Positions 1-25,800 of a DNA stretch of 64,000 nucleotides are shown here, piece by piece (within the stretch, counting starts at the first letter, position 1; each line of letters starts with the position of its first letter). The position numbers and the translations under genes were made by a program. The notes under the pieces are model-generated. The model made no database searches and had not been told where the DNA came from. It saw nothing but the letters and a program-made list of their open reading frames with translations. The stretch is from Cranoglanis bouderius (taxonomy: Eukaryota > Chordata > Actinopteri > Siluriformes > Cranoglanididae): positions 6,072,501 to 6,136,500 of the forward strand of contig CM042551.1 of NCBI GenBank assembly GCA_023630585.1, in the 5' to 3' direction.

Positions 1-12918
<12,918 letters not shown>

Positions 12919-13370
12919 AGAACTTTTTTTTTTAACCCCTGATGGTTAATTTATGTCTCGCTTGTAGTTTCATAGTTAAGATTTTTTTTAGAAAACACAC
13001 TGTTATGAAGACAGATGCAAAGAGGGACAGATACACAAAGTGGGTCACATCAGTTGAATTTGACTGGTGATGTGAATTTAAAAAGGCAACAGACTCATAT
13101 TTGGACATCAGAACACGACAATTTTAGAGAAATACACATAAGTCAATTGGGATTTAACTGAAATATTATCAGACCTTCCACCCCAAAGAGGAATAATAAT
13201 AATAATAAATTTAAAAAAAAAACCTACAACAGTAAAAGAAAAACAGTACCTTTTTGATATAGGCCTATTCCTTATACAAACCACTTGTCTAATGTCCCTC
13301 ACAGACACTGAAATATTTCCATGTGGCCAACATTTTCACTGTTAATCAGTTAATTCGTCTCAGCACAGGA

Positions 13371-13376
13371 AAATAA
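13371..13376 (+). promoter_or_regulatory. Candidate poly(A) signal of slc39a4
   Basis: AATAAA in aaaataaaggt lies about 455 bases after the stop codon, the first hexamer I see in the 3' flank outside A-only runs. It would give a modest 3' UTR. Transcript ends are not visible in DNA, so this is tentative. Confidence 0.3.
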
Positions 13377-13489
13377 AGGTAAAAAGCAGTGCCTTTAAAC
13401 ACTGTGGAATTATCATTGCCTTTAACATTTTTGTAAAGTGTTAGATTTTATACATCATTGTAAGCTTATTTAATCTTTTTTGTTGTTGT

Positions 13490-13992
13490 TGTCCAAAAGT
13501 TTGTGGACACCTGACCATCACAGCCATATGTGCTTGTTGAACATCCCATTCCAGATTTAGTCCTCCTTTACTGTCATAATAACCTCCACTCTTCTGGGAA
13601 GGCTTTCCACTAGATTTTGGAGCATGGCTGTGGGGATTTGTGTTCATTCAGCCACAAGAGCATTAGTGAGGTCAGGCACTGATGTCAGGTGAGGAGGCCT
13701 GGGATGCAGTCTGTGTTCCAGTTCATCCCAGAATTGTTCAGTGGGGTTGAGGTCAGCGCTTTGTGCAGGAGTTCTTCCATTCCAACTTTGGCATGCCATG
13801 TCTTCATGGAGTTCGCTTTGTGCACAGGGCATTATCATGCTGGAACAGATTTGGGCCTTCTCTTCCAGTGAAGGGAAAGTGTAACACTACAGCATACAAA
13901 GACATTCTAAACAATTGTGTGCTTCCAACTTTGTGGCAACAGTTTGGAGAAGAGCCACATATGGGTGTGATGGTCTGGTGTCCATATTTTTG
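13490..13992. mobile_element. Tc1-derived MITE with inverted transposase relic, copy 1
   Basis: A 0.5 kb element whose ends are inverted copies of a tttgtggacacctgacc-type terminus. On the minus strand (13838-13644) it encodes the C-terminal DDE part, ending in DLNPTEQFWDELEHRL. On the plus strand (about 13870-13975) it encodes the segment that should precede it, PVKGKCNTTAYKDILNN then VLPTLWQQFGEE. The two parts point in opposite directions, so an internal inversion has occurred. The second copy at 41734-42272 has the same arrangement. No protein can be expressed. Confidence 0.8.
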
Positions 13993-15849
13993 AGTATTAA
14001 AATGCAGAACCTCTGCATAAAATTCATAAAGGTTGGCAGGTCTACATTTGGTAGTTGAGATCTATCTATCAAAGCCATTTCCTGCTTTTGTACTAATTGG
14101 TGTATTTACTGGAAGGTAAGTCATTTGGTGTCCCATTTTCTTTTACTAACAGTCATCAACATTTTCTTATGCACTGGGTAGCTAGTTTATTAGGTTTATA
14201 TTATACTAATATTTAGGCTTATTCACATTCACTGGCCCGTTTATCAGGTACACTCAGTAATTACCATATGTACCTTAACAGTGATGCTGTACCTGATACA
14301 CTCATACCGGCAAAAGCACACACACAATGCATTGTACATAGCAGCAGATACAATACAGTCAGTAATTATATACAAACAAGTGCACAGACTGTATAGTTTT
14401 GGTTTACCTGATAAAATGGCCAATAAGATTAAGTAAAAGGTAGATGTGCATTGTAGTTTCTGAAGTTTGCAGAATACATTTTTATATTTTTTCATAAGCA
14501 TTTCAAAGTATACTAATAACATTCCAAATGTATAACTACTATGCTTGATAGTAATGCTGTTATGTTTATTTTTGTTCTGTTATAAAATTATGAACATATG
14601 GGTAAAAGCTCAGCAGCTTGGCAAAACATTAAATAAGGCAACATTTCCAGTTTTTGTATGTAGCTAGTGTATATATGAAGCATGCTTTTTAAGACAACTG
14701 CAAATAAATACAAATAGATTTAAATGATTTATTTGGTTCTTATTTTACTTATGAAGCTTTATTTTTGTGGATTTCACACTGGTGGTGTTTTTGGTTAAAA
14801 ACTCAGTGAAGATAGCTCTAGTTTCATCATGGCTGTACCTTGCATATAGGCCTCTATATCTATATGGTTATTTTGTAGCTCAGAAACATTGAATAGAACT
14901 GAGCAGTTAATTAACAGGTTTGTTAAATATTTTAAAGAACAAAAATCTGTTGATCTACTGATCAGGGTAGTGTTTTTCTAAGCTTCCTTAAAAATAAAAT
15001 CCTGGACATTTTTGAAGGATTTTTCTTTAACTGAGCTGTTTATCCTGAAACAAATATCTAAACTGAATGTAGCTTTCTGCCTTAAGGAGTGTGTCTCGGT
15101 CCTGTATACTGCCAGCTGTCATCAGTTGAACAGGTCACTTGCTTGTGATTCTGTTGCATTTACTCTCACTGCTCTTTAAGACAACATAGAAGTGATATTC
15201 AGTCTCAAATCAGGGAGATGGGAGCCTGTAGAGGACTCTTCACCTCCCACACCACCAGTGGAGGAAATGAGATGGACGAAAAGTTTGTCCCAGCCCCCCA
15301 GGCCATATTTATTTGAGGTGGTATTGGCTTAGTGACTCGAATGCTGAATCCAACATTTATGCTCACCCTCATGAACAACTCGAGCAATTAAGGTGGGAAG
15401 GACAGATGAAGCGTGACATAAAATGACTGGTTATTCTGGTTTTTCGTCCCATCCACAATTCTGCTGTAACGTAATCAAACAATTCAGAGGCAGTTCAGAG
15501 GTGGGGAAAAAGTCACTGCACTCTAGTGGAAGATCATGGATAAAGACGAATTTTACATTTTAAGTGATTCTGTACAGATAAATCATGATCAGTCTAATCA
15601 AAGATGAGCTAAGAAGGTAAAAAGATTAGTTTTGATTTCAGGTCTTTAAAACTACTGCTGTTTCCTTTTCGTTCTTTAGAAACCTAGTCTTGACCCTGCT
15701 TTACTGAAAGTATTGATTTCTGAACCACCATTTCTAACTAAATCCTTAGAAAGTGTGGCAGCTTTAGTGTTACAACCTTTCTAGACAACAATAACCTTTC
15801 TGAACCTTTTAAATCTGAACACTGCACAGCACTGACTTCACTCTTCTAT
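13993..15849. other. Intergenic stretch without recognised feature
   Basis: About 1.9 kb of AT-rich sequence with no long open frame, no splice-flanked coding segment and no terminal repeats that I can pair. The part 15200-15420 is less AT-rich and looks unique; it might be a conserved non-coding block, but nothing in it is diagnostic. Confidence 0.4.
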
Positions 15850-16345
15850 ATGTCTTACATAATTTGCTTCTCTGTGTCTGGAGCTCTGAATCCTTCCTTT
15901 TTGATCTCAGTACTGCTTTCATACTGTTTTCTAACCTGGTCCTGGAATTCCCATGCTTGGCTCTTGCCTGGTTCAGATCTTATCTCACTAACAAACATCA
16001 CTGTGTCATCTGTCACAATCTGTCACTGCTACTCTTACTCAAGGTGTTCCTCAGGGATCAGTCCTTGGCTTGCTCTTCGTCTTTATTTAAACGCCACCCC
16101 CGGGCCATAATGGTTGTAACACTCCCTGTTTTCACTGACATGTTGATTATACATAGGTCTATGTTAGCTCAGAATCTACCATCTACCACATGCTCACAAT
16201 CATTTACCCATTGGGGTATTTGTGACACAACTATGGATGGTCTGAAGTCTGAACCCTGAGAAAACTGAAATATTATTTACCCCAAGTCTTAAGTTTTTTT
16301 TCCTTGGCCCGGTAATTGTCAAACACTCTTCTTTACTATGGAACC
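15850..16345 (+). pseudogene. L2-like LINE reverse transcriptase relic
   Basis: A decayed stretch of non-LTR reverse transcriptase split over several frames. Visible in order: FDLSTAF then a gap, LALAWFRSYLTN (15930-15995), then GVPQGSVLG in another frame at 16043-16069, the hallmark of the RT catalytic core in CR1/L2 elements. The YADD region is no longer readable. Frameshifts and stops throughout mean it is dead. No tail can be joined to it. Confidence 0.75.
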
Positions 16346-17799
16346 TTGGCATAAGCTTCAACCCAATGATTCCGTTTACCTCTTGATAAAAATAAGCTCC
16401 CTGGACAAAATAATTAGTTGAAAATGATTTAAATGACGTCAAACTCTGTGCTTTTAAATGAGATGTTTAAATACTTTTTATTACGCAAGATAATCAGTAT
16501 TATGGCTTGTCTCTGTAGGACTAGAGTGACGTTCAACAGCTTTAATTGCTCATCTAGTCTGCGCTACGTCATGCGAGGTCACCCTGACCACACGGCCTTC
16601 AGCTCAGCAGCGGTATGTCAAAGAGACGATAATGCAATGTGCTCGGGTCTAGATGTTCGCACGGGGCTGTAAATGTATTAAGTAGCACGCCAACATGGAT
16701 GTTGACCTGATTTAGCAAGCCACAGAATTCTGAGAAGTATTACTGTGCAATTCTTGGGTGACTCAACTGTTTAAAAAAAAAATCTTTAAACTGGTGGGTG
16801 TAGAACTAAATATTGGGCATGAGACAATCGGTACCAGACAATGAATGAAGGAATTTTTCTGTATTCTTCTTCCTTTCCTCACACTGAAACGAAAATCTGT
16901 CGTAAAAATATTGTGTAACACTTAACACACACAGTCATAATCCTTACTGAAACCTAGATTTAGGAATTAAACCATCCGTGATGTTAAGATTCCTAACACT
17001 GAATACATAGCGCATTGTCATTATTTATTTTTCACCTCAGAAAATAAAAGTAATCCTTTATGTAACAGTTGATTGCCTTTACCGAACATTATCTTTGTCC
17101 CTCATTGGAAAGCATTAAGTAATAAAGCTATACTATTATCACCAAGCAGTGAGGACCTGTTGGATCGCAAAGTTCACCTTTGACAATCTTATCAGCAGCT
17201 ATAAAGCTCCTGCGTTCTCCATCAACCTCGCCTGCTCTTCACCGACAGCAGATAAGAACAAAATATCTCCAAAATCACTAAATCACTAAATCAGCATTCA
17301 TTTCCTGATTTTATTTGATCTGGACTATAACTATATATATTGATTTGTTTTTCCTATAGCTACATAGATACAGAAAAGCTACACATTTCTCTCAGTTACG
17401 CTATATATCTAGTGCAGATGAGACCAACACCATGTAAACTGGTTTATAATATAACAGCAAATAAAGGTAAGTATACAGGACCGTTCATACACTTTTATAA
17501 AATCAGGTTCAACGTGCTTTAAAAATGCAAATAAATAGAATAATAACAGTATACGGGAAGATGCAGAAAATAAAAATGTAATAGAAACTCTAAAAATAAT
17601 ATTAAAGTAACCATAAGATAAAAAAGTAATTTGGATAAAATAGTAATAATGAATTGGGAAATGCACTGGAATTCAAATCTAAACTAGCATAATTAAAGTG
17701 GTGAAGCTTCATACACATTAACGTCTGAAAATTTGATAGACAACCACAAATCAGTCATTCTTTTCTATAGTCTTCACTTTCGTATACGTTTATTATTTA
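16346..17799. other. Intergenic stretch without recognised feature
   Basis: AT-rich sequence. Open frames of 60-85 codons (for example 16433-16672, 17409-17666) show no domain, codon bias or splice context. Part of 16346-16700 may be further decay of the neighbouring LINE. Confidence 0.4.
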
Positions 17800-17801
17800 T
17801 A

Positions 17802-18188
17802 CAAGGTTGTCCCAAAAGTCTCCATACATAGGGGACTGTGTTTGCCGGCACCACGTCGGTTGCATCTTCGTCAGTGGATGTTCGTGGACGTCCACTTCTC
17901 GGTTGGTCCTCGACACTTCCAGTCTTTTTGAATTCGGTTATAAGTCTGGCAGCAGTGTTGTGTGTGATGTGCTTGCCACGTTTCCTGTTAAAGTCCATCG
18001 CAACCTTGCGACAGCTTCACGATCCAGCCATGAGAATGATTTCAATATGTTCTTCTTTTGTCAGAGGCGTTCTTAAAGGCTATCTGAAAAAATATATTTA
18101 ATATAAACTAAGTATGAAACATTTTGGAAGACATTTTGGCTAAAAAGTGTTAATTACCCCTATGTATGGAGACTTTTGGGACACCTTG
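17802..18188. mobile_element. mariner-type MITE, copy 1
   Basis: A 387-bp element with near-perfect inverted ends of about 30 bp (aaggttgtcccaaaagtctc on the left; gagacttttgggacacctt on the right) and TA duplications at 17800-17801 and 18189-18190. On the minus strand it keeps the N-terminal DNA-binding segment of a mariner-like transposase: MDFNRKRGKHITHNTAARL, then FKKTGSVEDQPRSGRPRTS (about 17998-17870). The catalytic part has been deleted. A second copy lies at 58645-58910. Confidence 0.88.
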
Positions 18189-19005
18189 TATACATCTATT
18201 ACTAATTTTCTTTGTTTTAATGTCATACCTGTCCACCTACATTTAATAGAAAGCTTCAAGGTTTTCTCTTAGAGCTAATGAAAATATTCAAATGTTCAGT
18301 TTCTAAGGTATTAGTACAAAATTAGTCACACTGTACAATTAATCCCTAAAAATAAAAGCTTAGTAGTCAGCTTCATGTAATATTGTTTCAGCGGACATCT
18401 GGAAACTTCCTGTACATTTTGTTACTTAGAAAATACATACGCCTTTGTTCTTTATTTATAACAGCACTTTTTAGAAATCCAATGCACTATGTATCCAATG
18501 CACAATGTTTTTTGGGTCAGTTCACTCTGTTCATTTAAATAAGAAAACAAAGCAAGATAAGTAGGCGTTTGGTTGGTAAATGGCGTCTTAGACTTGCACT
18601 CGAATTGTGTGTGTCAGCAAGATGATGTCAGATCGCATTGTGTGTCCTTGGAAAAGTGGATTGGGTCCAACATGATCAAATTAGTATATGATTCTCTGAA
18701 CGGCCTTCACTACTGCAAAACTCTCAGGTCTACTGTGCTATAACACCGGCTGATGATCACTTAGCAACATCAAGTAATATAAAAACAATCGTGTTGCCCT
18801 CAGGAGACTCACACAGAGTCACAACATGGATTCCTGTGTGTCAGACGGCTTTAATGTTCAATCTGTTGAGGAAGAAAAAAAAACTTCACAGGGAAAAGTT
18901 ATCATCATCAACAATGTTCATTTTGATCTTTCCAGAGCAGCTGAGCTTAAAACTCAAGCGTCAGCCAAGTAAATTCCTTTATAGCACAACGCTGTGCTGT
19001 TTAAT
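18189..19005. other. Intergenic stretch without recognised feature
   Basis: No gene or paired terminal repeat is visible. The open frame at 18791-19102 crosses into a repeat and shows no domain. Confidence 0.4.
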
Positions 19006-19745
19006 TATTGAATCAGATTGCTCAGAAGGTGCTGATTCTTTTTCTAAGACAGCAGCTCTGAGTGTCGTTTTCTCTGAAAGGCAAATCACAGGCTCATGCT
19101 AACTCGCTCGTTCTAACATGTTATCGTTTCCATAGTAACGGTTGATTCACAGGGACTTTTAGGTGGACGCTGCACATAAACATAATTTTTTTTTTTTTAA
19201 AAAGGAGAAAAAAAAAGAAAAACATTTGTAATTGTTAACATGCTGAAGTTTTTGTTGATGTTTATTTATCATTTTTGGAAGGAGTCTCCAGTGTCAGTCA
19301 AATGGTGCACGTTGTGGGTTTTTAGTAACACAACATGCTGTTTTTTTTTGCCTTAACATCAAGAAAGAGACAAAAAAAAAAAAAGAGGATGATGACTGCT
19401 TATAGCTGCTATAGCATAAGTGATAACAGGACCAACTTTACAGGAACAAGAACACAACATTAAATGTTACTACAAATGGATAAAAAGTACGATGTGCTGT
19501 TCTATAGTTAATTTAAAAAATGTCACGTTTGGCAATTCGCTGTGGTATTTATAGTGATTACAATGCAAATATTAAATATAACTATAAAAGGATAAAAACC
19601 TGACAAGCTCTTTAGTAGATGAAAAAAGTGTTAATGTTGGCAAGTTCCTGTGGTGTAAGAGGAATAAAACACTTAAAGACAGGATTTTATAGGAAAATAA
19701 CCCACTTCAGGGAGGTAATATTATAACAGCACCCCCCCACCCCAG
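19006..19745 (+). repeat. Dispersed repeat family 'A', long copy
   Basis: A plus-orientation copy. It begins with the cagaaggtgctgattc block, then tatcgtttccatagtaac at 19121-19138, then ggaaggagtctccagtgtca at 19278-19297. After that come the gataacagg/acattaaatgt block, the taagaggaataaaacact block (19658-19675) and the final aggaaaataacc/ataacagcac block. An internal section around 19555-19600 looks duplicated. The order of blocks matches the copy at 23835-24475. Confidence 0.65.
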
Positions 19746-19944
19746 TCTTTTTTTTTTTTTTTTTTTTTTATGTAAGTGATTTGTTCCTTGCATAAATTAC
19801 TGTCTTATGATGCTACACACATGGAATGTTGGTCCCAGAGTTGTTCAATTAAACCCAGTGAAACACCAGGAAGTCTGAATTTACCAGATGTTTTCACAAT
19901 CCTGGAGTATTTTTAATCAGCTGTCCATGTAAGACCATGTAAGT

Positions 19945-20412
19945 AGATGCCCTACTTCTGGTTGGAGACCTCATCAATTGAGGTCACATGATGCTGCTGA
20001 GGATGGTCCCACACGGTGCAGCCTAAAGATCATTGAGATTACAGTGGTGAAGTTCAACAAAACAGACTTCATATAAAAACTGTAATGAATTTTTCATGGT
20101 CTCACAACTGCCATTCTGACCGTGTTGTACTGGTACATTTATAGAAGGGATTTATTTATTTATAATCGCACTATCCGGTGTCACCCAGATGAGGATGGGT
20201 TCCCTTTTGAGTCTGGTTCCTCTCGAGGTTTCTTCCTTATATCGTCTCAGGGAGTTTTTCCTTGCCACCGTCGCCGCTGGCTTGCTCATTGGGGATAAAT
20301 TTATAAATTTAAAATCTATGTCCTGAATTTATATACTTCTGTAAAGCTGCTTTGGGACAATGTCCACTGTTAAAAGCACCATACAAATAAACTGAACTTG
20401 AACTTGAACTGT
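19945..20412 (+). repeat. LINE 3' end (L2/RTE-like), copy 1
   Basis: The 3' untranslated tail of a common fish non-LTR retrotransposon, ending in the catacaaataaactgaactt-type terminus with a short tail repeat (gaacttgaacttgaact). Shared blocks with the copies at 33200-33466 and 47870-49035 include cccagatgaggatgggttcc and cagggagtttttccttgcca. 5' truncation is the rule for such elements. Confidence 0.8.
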
Positions 20413-20999
20413 GCTTACTTTAGAGTTAATCTACAATCTGGTGTTAGCTTTCAGGTCCAAATATCATCCAAGAGTTTCAATAGGAAAAAAAAAAAAAATC
20501 TGCACACTGATAGCAATGCTGTTTACATAAAGTATAAACCCAGTGAACAATGATGATGGAAAACCACACAATTGTCAGTTTCCTTATCGTACATGCTTTC
20601 GGCTTTCACTCGCCTGTGTGTGTGTGACAATGAGCTCGTATTTTCTCAGTAGGAAGGAAGATGTGCTGGGAAACATTGTGTTTCATAATAAAGTCTGAAA
20701 ATTTTTTTTTAAAAAGTCACTGAGACATCTGCAAAAAACTGATAAGCATAAAACTACGAAATGCTGAGAGGGAAGCACAAGAGATCACGTACATTACTGA
20801 GGTTTCAACAACTGAGCATTCCAACAAGGAAATAAGTGAGTACGTGATGAAAATCAGTCCTGAGCAAAGATAAACACTGGTTGGTGTGGGAGCTATGGAT
20901 TGTTAGATCGAGAAAGTAGGGCATAATTAACCTGAATGAGGCGGAGGGAATATCACAGTGCAAATGTGCGCAAAATAAGCCAGAAATAAAACACATGGG
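20413..20999. other. Intergenic stretch without recognised feature
   Basis: No gene, terminal inverted repeat or match to the repeat families of this window was recognised. Confidence 0.4.
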
Positions 21000-21635
21000 G
21001 TGTGCTGTTATTGGAAAATAATCAGCGATGAAGAGGTGTTATTGTTACCCATGTGGTATGGATTATTTCATGATAACATCACATCTTGAAGTGTTTATTC
21101 TTCTCATAACACAGTGATTTGCCCATGATTGCAATTTTGATTTATTAAAAGACCGACACACACTGTACTTTTATCCATTTATAGCTACATTTAATGTTTT
21201 GGAAGGTCTGTGAAAAACTTGCATCATAACAACTATAAACAGTCATTCCCTCACAGGTCTCTTTCTTCTCTCTCGAAGGCGATGAGACAAAAATGCTGCT
21301 GGTCACGAGAGAGCGCAAACTTCTCCATCCTGAAGACTTTCCAAATGTCTGACTGTGCTGACGCTGGAGACTCCTTCCATAAATGTTAAACAAACATCTC
21401 CTTACAGGAAACTTCAGCATATGATGTACACGTTTTTCTTTGATAAACAACAGAATGTTTATAGATTATAAAAACTTTCTACCATACAAGTCCCTGTTGT
21501 ATGAGCGGTTACTATGGAAACAGTGACGTATTAGAATGAGTGCGTTAATGCAAACCTGTGATTTGCCTTACAAGACGGCACTACTGTCAGAGCTGCCGTT
21601 ATAAAATAATTAATCAACGCTTTCTGACCAATCAA
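21000..21635 (-). repeat. Dispersed repeat family 'A', full-length-looking copy
   Basis: A reverse copy running from the ggggtgtgctgttattgg block to the tttctgaccaatcaa block. The central tggagactccttccataaat lies at 21368-21387. A gene-free insertion of about 80 bases seems to separate the first two blocks. The outer end resembles gattggtcagaa read backwards, as in the other long copies. Confidence 0.65.
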
Positions 21636-22189
21636 CCCAAGAGAACTATTGCGGTTTTAAAGTCAAAAGCATGGCCATAATAAAATATTCATTTGATTTA
21701 GTTTACCGTTTATGCTCTCCATGGTATTTTTTATAAGCTGTTCATGTCATCCTTGCTTTAAAGGTTTTCTTGCAGAAGCCCGAGAACAGCCATCGACCTG
21801 CAAGACTACTACTAACTAGGCGATATAGGCCAAAAAGAGCACCGTTAAGCAACACTGCCCTCTCGTGTACATGCCATGTTAATGCTCTGGGTTGGAAAGC
21901 TAGAACTAAACATGAGAAAATCAAGAGAGAGAGACATCAAAAACTGAAACAATGGCCATCAGGCATGCCAGAATGAACTGATTACTGGCAGAGCAAACAA
22001 TCAGAGACTTCAGCAACTGAATTTACTTCATTATGCAACCAGACAACATCCCAAAAATAGGTGTCATAATATAAAAAGATATGCAATGATTAAATGTCTT
22101 CATTGGCATATTTTGCTTTAAAACAGTTTAATTTTGCTTATGTCAAATTTTCATACTTTAAAACATTAAAAGGGTACGTCAAATTATTA

Positions 22190-22240
22190 TTATTAGTAGT
22201 AGTAGTAGTAGTAGTAGTAGGAAGAGGAGGAGGAGTATTT
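22190..22240. repeat. (AGT)n / (GGA)n simple repeat
   Basis: About ten AGT triplets followed by GGA-rich triplets in an otherwise featureless AT-rich stretch (21636-22450) downstream of recql4. Confidence 0.85.
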
Positions 22241-22447
22241 TGTACTGTTGCATAATTTGTAATCATTTATTCAGGTTTTAAAGCTTAATTAAAGCATTTT
22301 AATTAAAGATTACTTTAAAAACTAGTCTGTTTTTCATTATAATAAAAAAAAACCCTTTCTACTTTAAAATCTTTTTTTATATATATACTTTTTACATTAT
22401 TTTATACAACACACTTTCTTTTTATATTATGAAACCAGAGTTAATAA

Positions 22448-22450
<3 letters not shown>

Positions 22451-22527
<77 letters not shown>
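22451..22527. repeat. (TA)n microsatellite
   Basis: An uninterrupted tract of about 38 TA units. A 63-codon frame through it is an artefact. Confidence 0.95.
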
Positions 22528-22532
<5 letters not shown>

Positions 22533-22734
22533 TAATAGTATTCAGCATTTTATTATTTTACTGACAGTGGAATCCTTTTTCATCTCTGACCCATATTTAA
22601 AAGTCTGTAAAGAGTCGTGACTCTACCAGAAAACAGAGTAAAACGGCTTTGCAGTTCTGCTCTGTGCTTCGGTTTGTAGTTTAGTAGTAAAGAAAAGTTT
22701 AGAGCGATGATACACAATATGTAGAAAAATAAAG

Positions 22735-22740
22735 TTTATT
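22735..22740 (-). promoter_or_regulatory. Candidate poly(A) signal of recql4
   Basis: TTTATT on the plus strand reads AATAAA on the recql4 strand, about 133 bases after the stop codon at 22873. It would give a short 3' UTR, which is plausible for this gene. Another hexamer lies at about 22771. Confidence 0.45.
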
Positions 22741-22872
22741 CAATATCCAGTAAAACCAATAAATCAGGTCATTTATTAAAGCACAGAGATATAATGTACA
22801 GATAAACTGACAAATCTTACACAGAACTGAATCAGTAGTGAATAACGGAGGAGTCGCTGAGTCTCTGTTCAG

Positions 22873-25800
22873 TTACCTTGTTCTAATAATCTCCTGAGTG
22901 GCTAAGCGGATGATCTCATTGAAGTCGAATTGGAGATATCTTCGCCAGTAACGCCGGTCTCGGCCGTACATCTGCGCCGGATAACACGGGCTTCCTGAGA
23001 ATCCGGAGTAAAAAAAAAAACAAACATTTTTTTAATTACTACAAAGGAACAAGTTACAGCAGAATAGATCGATTTTTATTTTAATTAATTGTAATAATGA
23101 ATTATTAATAATAATGATTAACTCTGTTAGTATTATTTCACTGTCCATGATGTCTTTTGATTAAATATAGGGATGGAAAATGTAATTACAGACAAATTAT
23201 GACTTGCAGCAGATGTTCTTATAGAGAGACAAAAATGAGGAAACACACCGATCCCATGGAAAATCCTTGCCACGGCGCGGCCTGAGAACTTTTCATCACT
23301 CCGATTGGCCAGGAAAGCTCTCACATCAGCACGGATCTGATCCTCGCAGTCCTTCAGCTGACACACAATAAACAGCGCAATGATCAGATTGTTCTGGTTT
23401 ACTCCTTGTTCAAGCTCATGCTGATAAATCATGGCTATAACCTCACACACACACACACACCTTAAACTTGCTGAAGGTCTCGTCCTCGTCGTCCTGCTCC
23501 TCCTCGTACTTGCTCATGTCCAGGTCTCGCCTCTTCTCAAAATAATCAGCCAAAAGCTCTTTCAGCCTCAGGCTCCTGGCTTCATCCAGCTCATCCATGC
23601 AGAAGCTACAGTTCCGATACGCAACACTGCACGCACATCAACACTATTTTACTTAAGAATAAAAATCTAACAGGCTAAACACCAACATAAAAAAAGTCTA
23701 AATAATAAGTAGGTACAAATAAACAAACAAACAAGGGAACCATTTTCACAGAAACATGAGCATATCAAGACCTTGGAATTCTAAGGTTCTAAGGCAAAAA
23801 GAAAATATCAAAAACAATGTTGTTTCCACAACAGCGCCGTTGAACTCTCGATTCTGATTGGTCAGAACGTCAGCTCAGACAATAGTGCCAGCTGTACTCC
23901 AAATCACAGGTTTATATTAACGCGCTCTAATACATTCTTATACGCTATCGTTTCCATAGTAACAACTTCCACAAGTACTTGAACGTCGGACGATCCACAT
24001 GACCTAAGCATAATAATAAATTGATCTTTTTAAAATAATACTATTTAACGGTAGTGAATCCTTCTGTATGGAGACGTTTATTTATTATTTAGGGAAGAAG
24101 TCTCCAGTGTCAGCACTCGAAACAGATCAGTTTGCACTTTCCGGTTTCTTAGTAACATCACAAGCTGCGTTTTATTTTTGTCTTCTTGACAGTGGAAATT
24201 TTTTTTTTAAAAATAGAGGGTGGTGGGCGATTAACTGTTCATAGCTGTGATAACAGGAAATACACAGACATTCCAGACATTAAATGTAACTATAAACGGA
24301 TATAAAGTAAAGCATGTCCTGTTTAATAAATAAAAATAGAAACATTGACTAAATTGCTGTAACAGAAGAGGAATAAAACACTGTTACATGCTGTTATAAA
24401 AAAAGAATCAACTTTGGTGTTGCATCACATTTTTGATTATTTTCCTATTATAACAGCACACCCCAAGTATTATATTTATCCTTTTATTTCATCTGCATTC
24501 CAAAAGTCTAAAGAATGCTTTGAAGTAACTTGCTCATACAGTAAATAGAGAAGAAACTAGCAAGAATTACTGGATTATGGTTCAGCATCTTATCATCACT
24601 GAAATGCCAGATAATTCCAAGGTCTCGCACGTTAAACAAGATAAACTCCAAAGCTGAAATAATCGACGGTGAAGAAAAAGTGTGTGTGTGTATATATCTG
24701 TGTGACCTGCGGAAAGCTTTAAAGGAGGCTTTCAGCTGATAGAGCTGCGTCCTCTCCTGCGTCTGGACCCTGCCGTACAGAAACGCACACACCTCGTCCA
24801 GTTCTTCAGCCGCCAGGTCTCCGTAGGAGCGGAAGTAGAAGGAGAGAGCGGAGAACTCCACGTGGATACCGCTCCGACCCGAGCCTCCAAAAGAACCTGA
24901 ACACACACCGCGTCAATCATAACACTCTGGCAAAACTACACAAGACGAGTGGCAAAATGGACGGACCGAGAGCTTCACAAAAGTAGCAACAAGAAAGCAC
25001 TTAAAACGCAGATTATATTCCAAAATTCATGTTCAAGCGTAGACTAATGTATAGTTTGTGTTGTGATGTTCCGGAGAACAAAAAGATGGGACGGTTTAAG
25101 AAAATAGTTTAAATGATGGATATTTACAAAAGGACATCACAGAGATAAAAGGTCACAGATTCATTAAAGCCAGAAACTCTTCCTGAGCACATGCAGACGT
25201 TTTGGTATTTCATGAAGCTGTTTCTATACACATAGTATAAGTGGTCCAAAAGAGTGTTTTGAGGCGAGAGTGCGATGATTTAGACATGCAGTTTGCACAA
25301 TAATATAATAATAAAACTGATAGCTATACGTTTCTGATTTGCTAATTATATTAAGCATGTAGCTTCAATACAAAACTAATATAAAGAACAATTTATCCAG
25401 TGTATGTACTGTACGTACCACTCCACTGCAGCTGTCTCAGCCCTCTCTTGACCAGCGGGAGCTGCCAGCCCATAGTGTCTGCCAACTCCACCACGTCAAA
25501 CTCCAGAGAGTCACAGTCCTCCACCTTCTCGCCGGCCAGCCGTTTCCTCGCCAGGACCACCGCCACAGGAGCGCACCTGACACACCGAGGAGAATGGGAC
25601 CGTGCTACATACATATTAGCATTTACATCAATGCGCTGTCAAGTTCCCGATTCTGATTAATCAATCTTCTGACCAATCAGATTCATTTGAACTACAGCAG
25701 CTACACAAGTTCCAGTTACAAGGCAAATCACTGGTTTATATTAATGTGCTGGTTCTAATTGGTTATTTTTGTACTAACTACTAACACAATACACAGACAG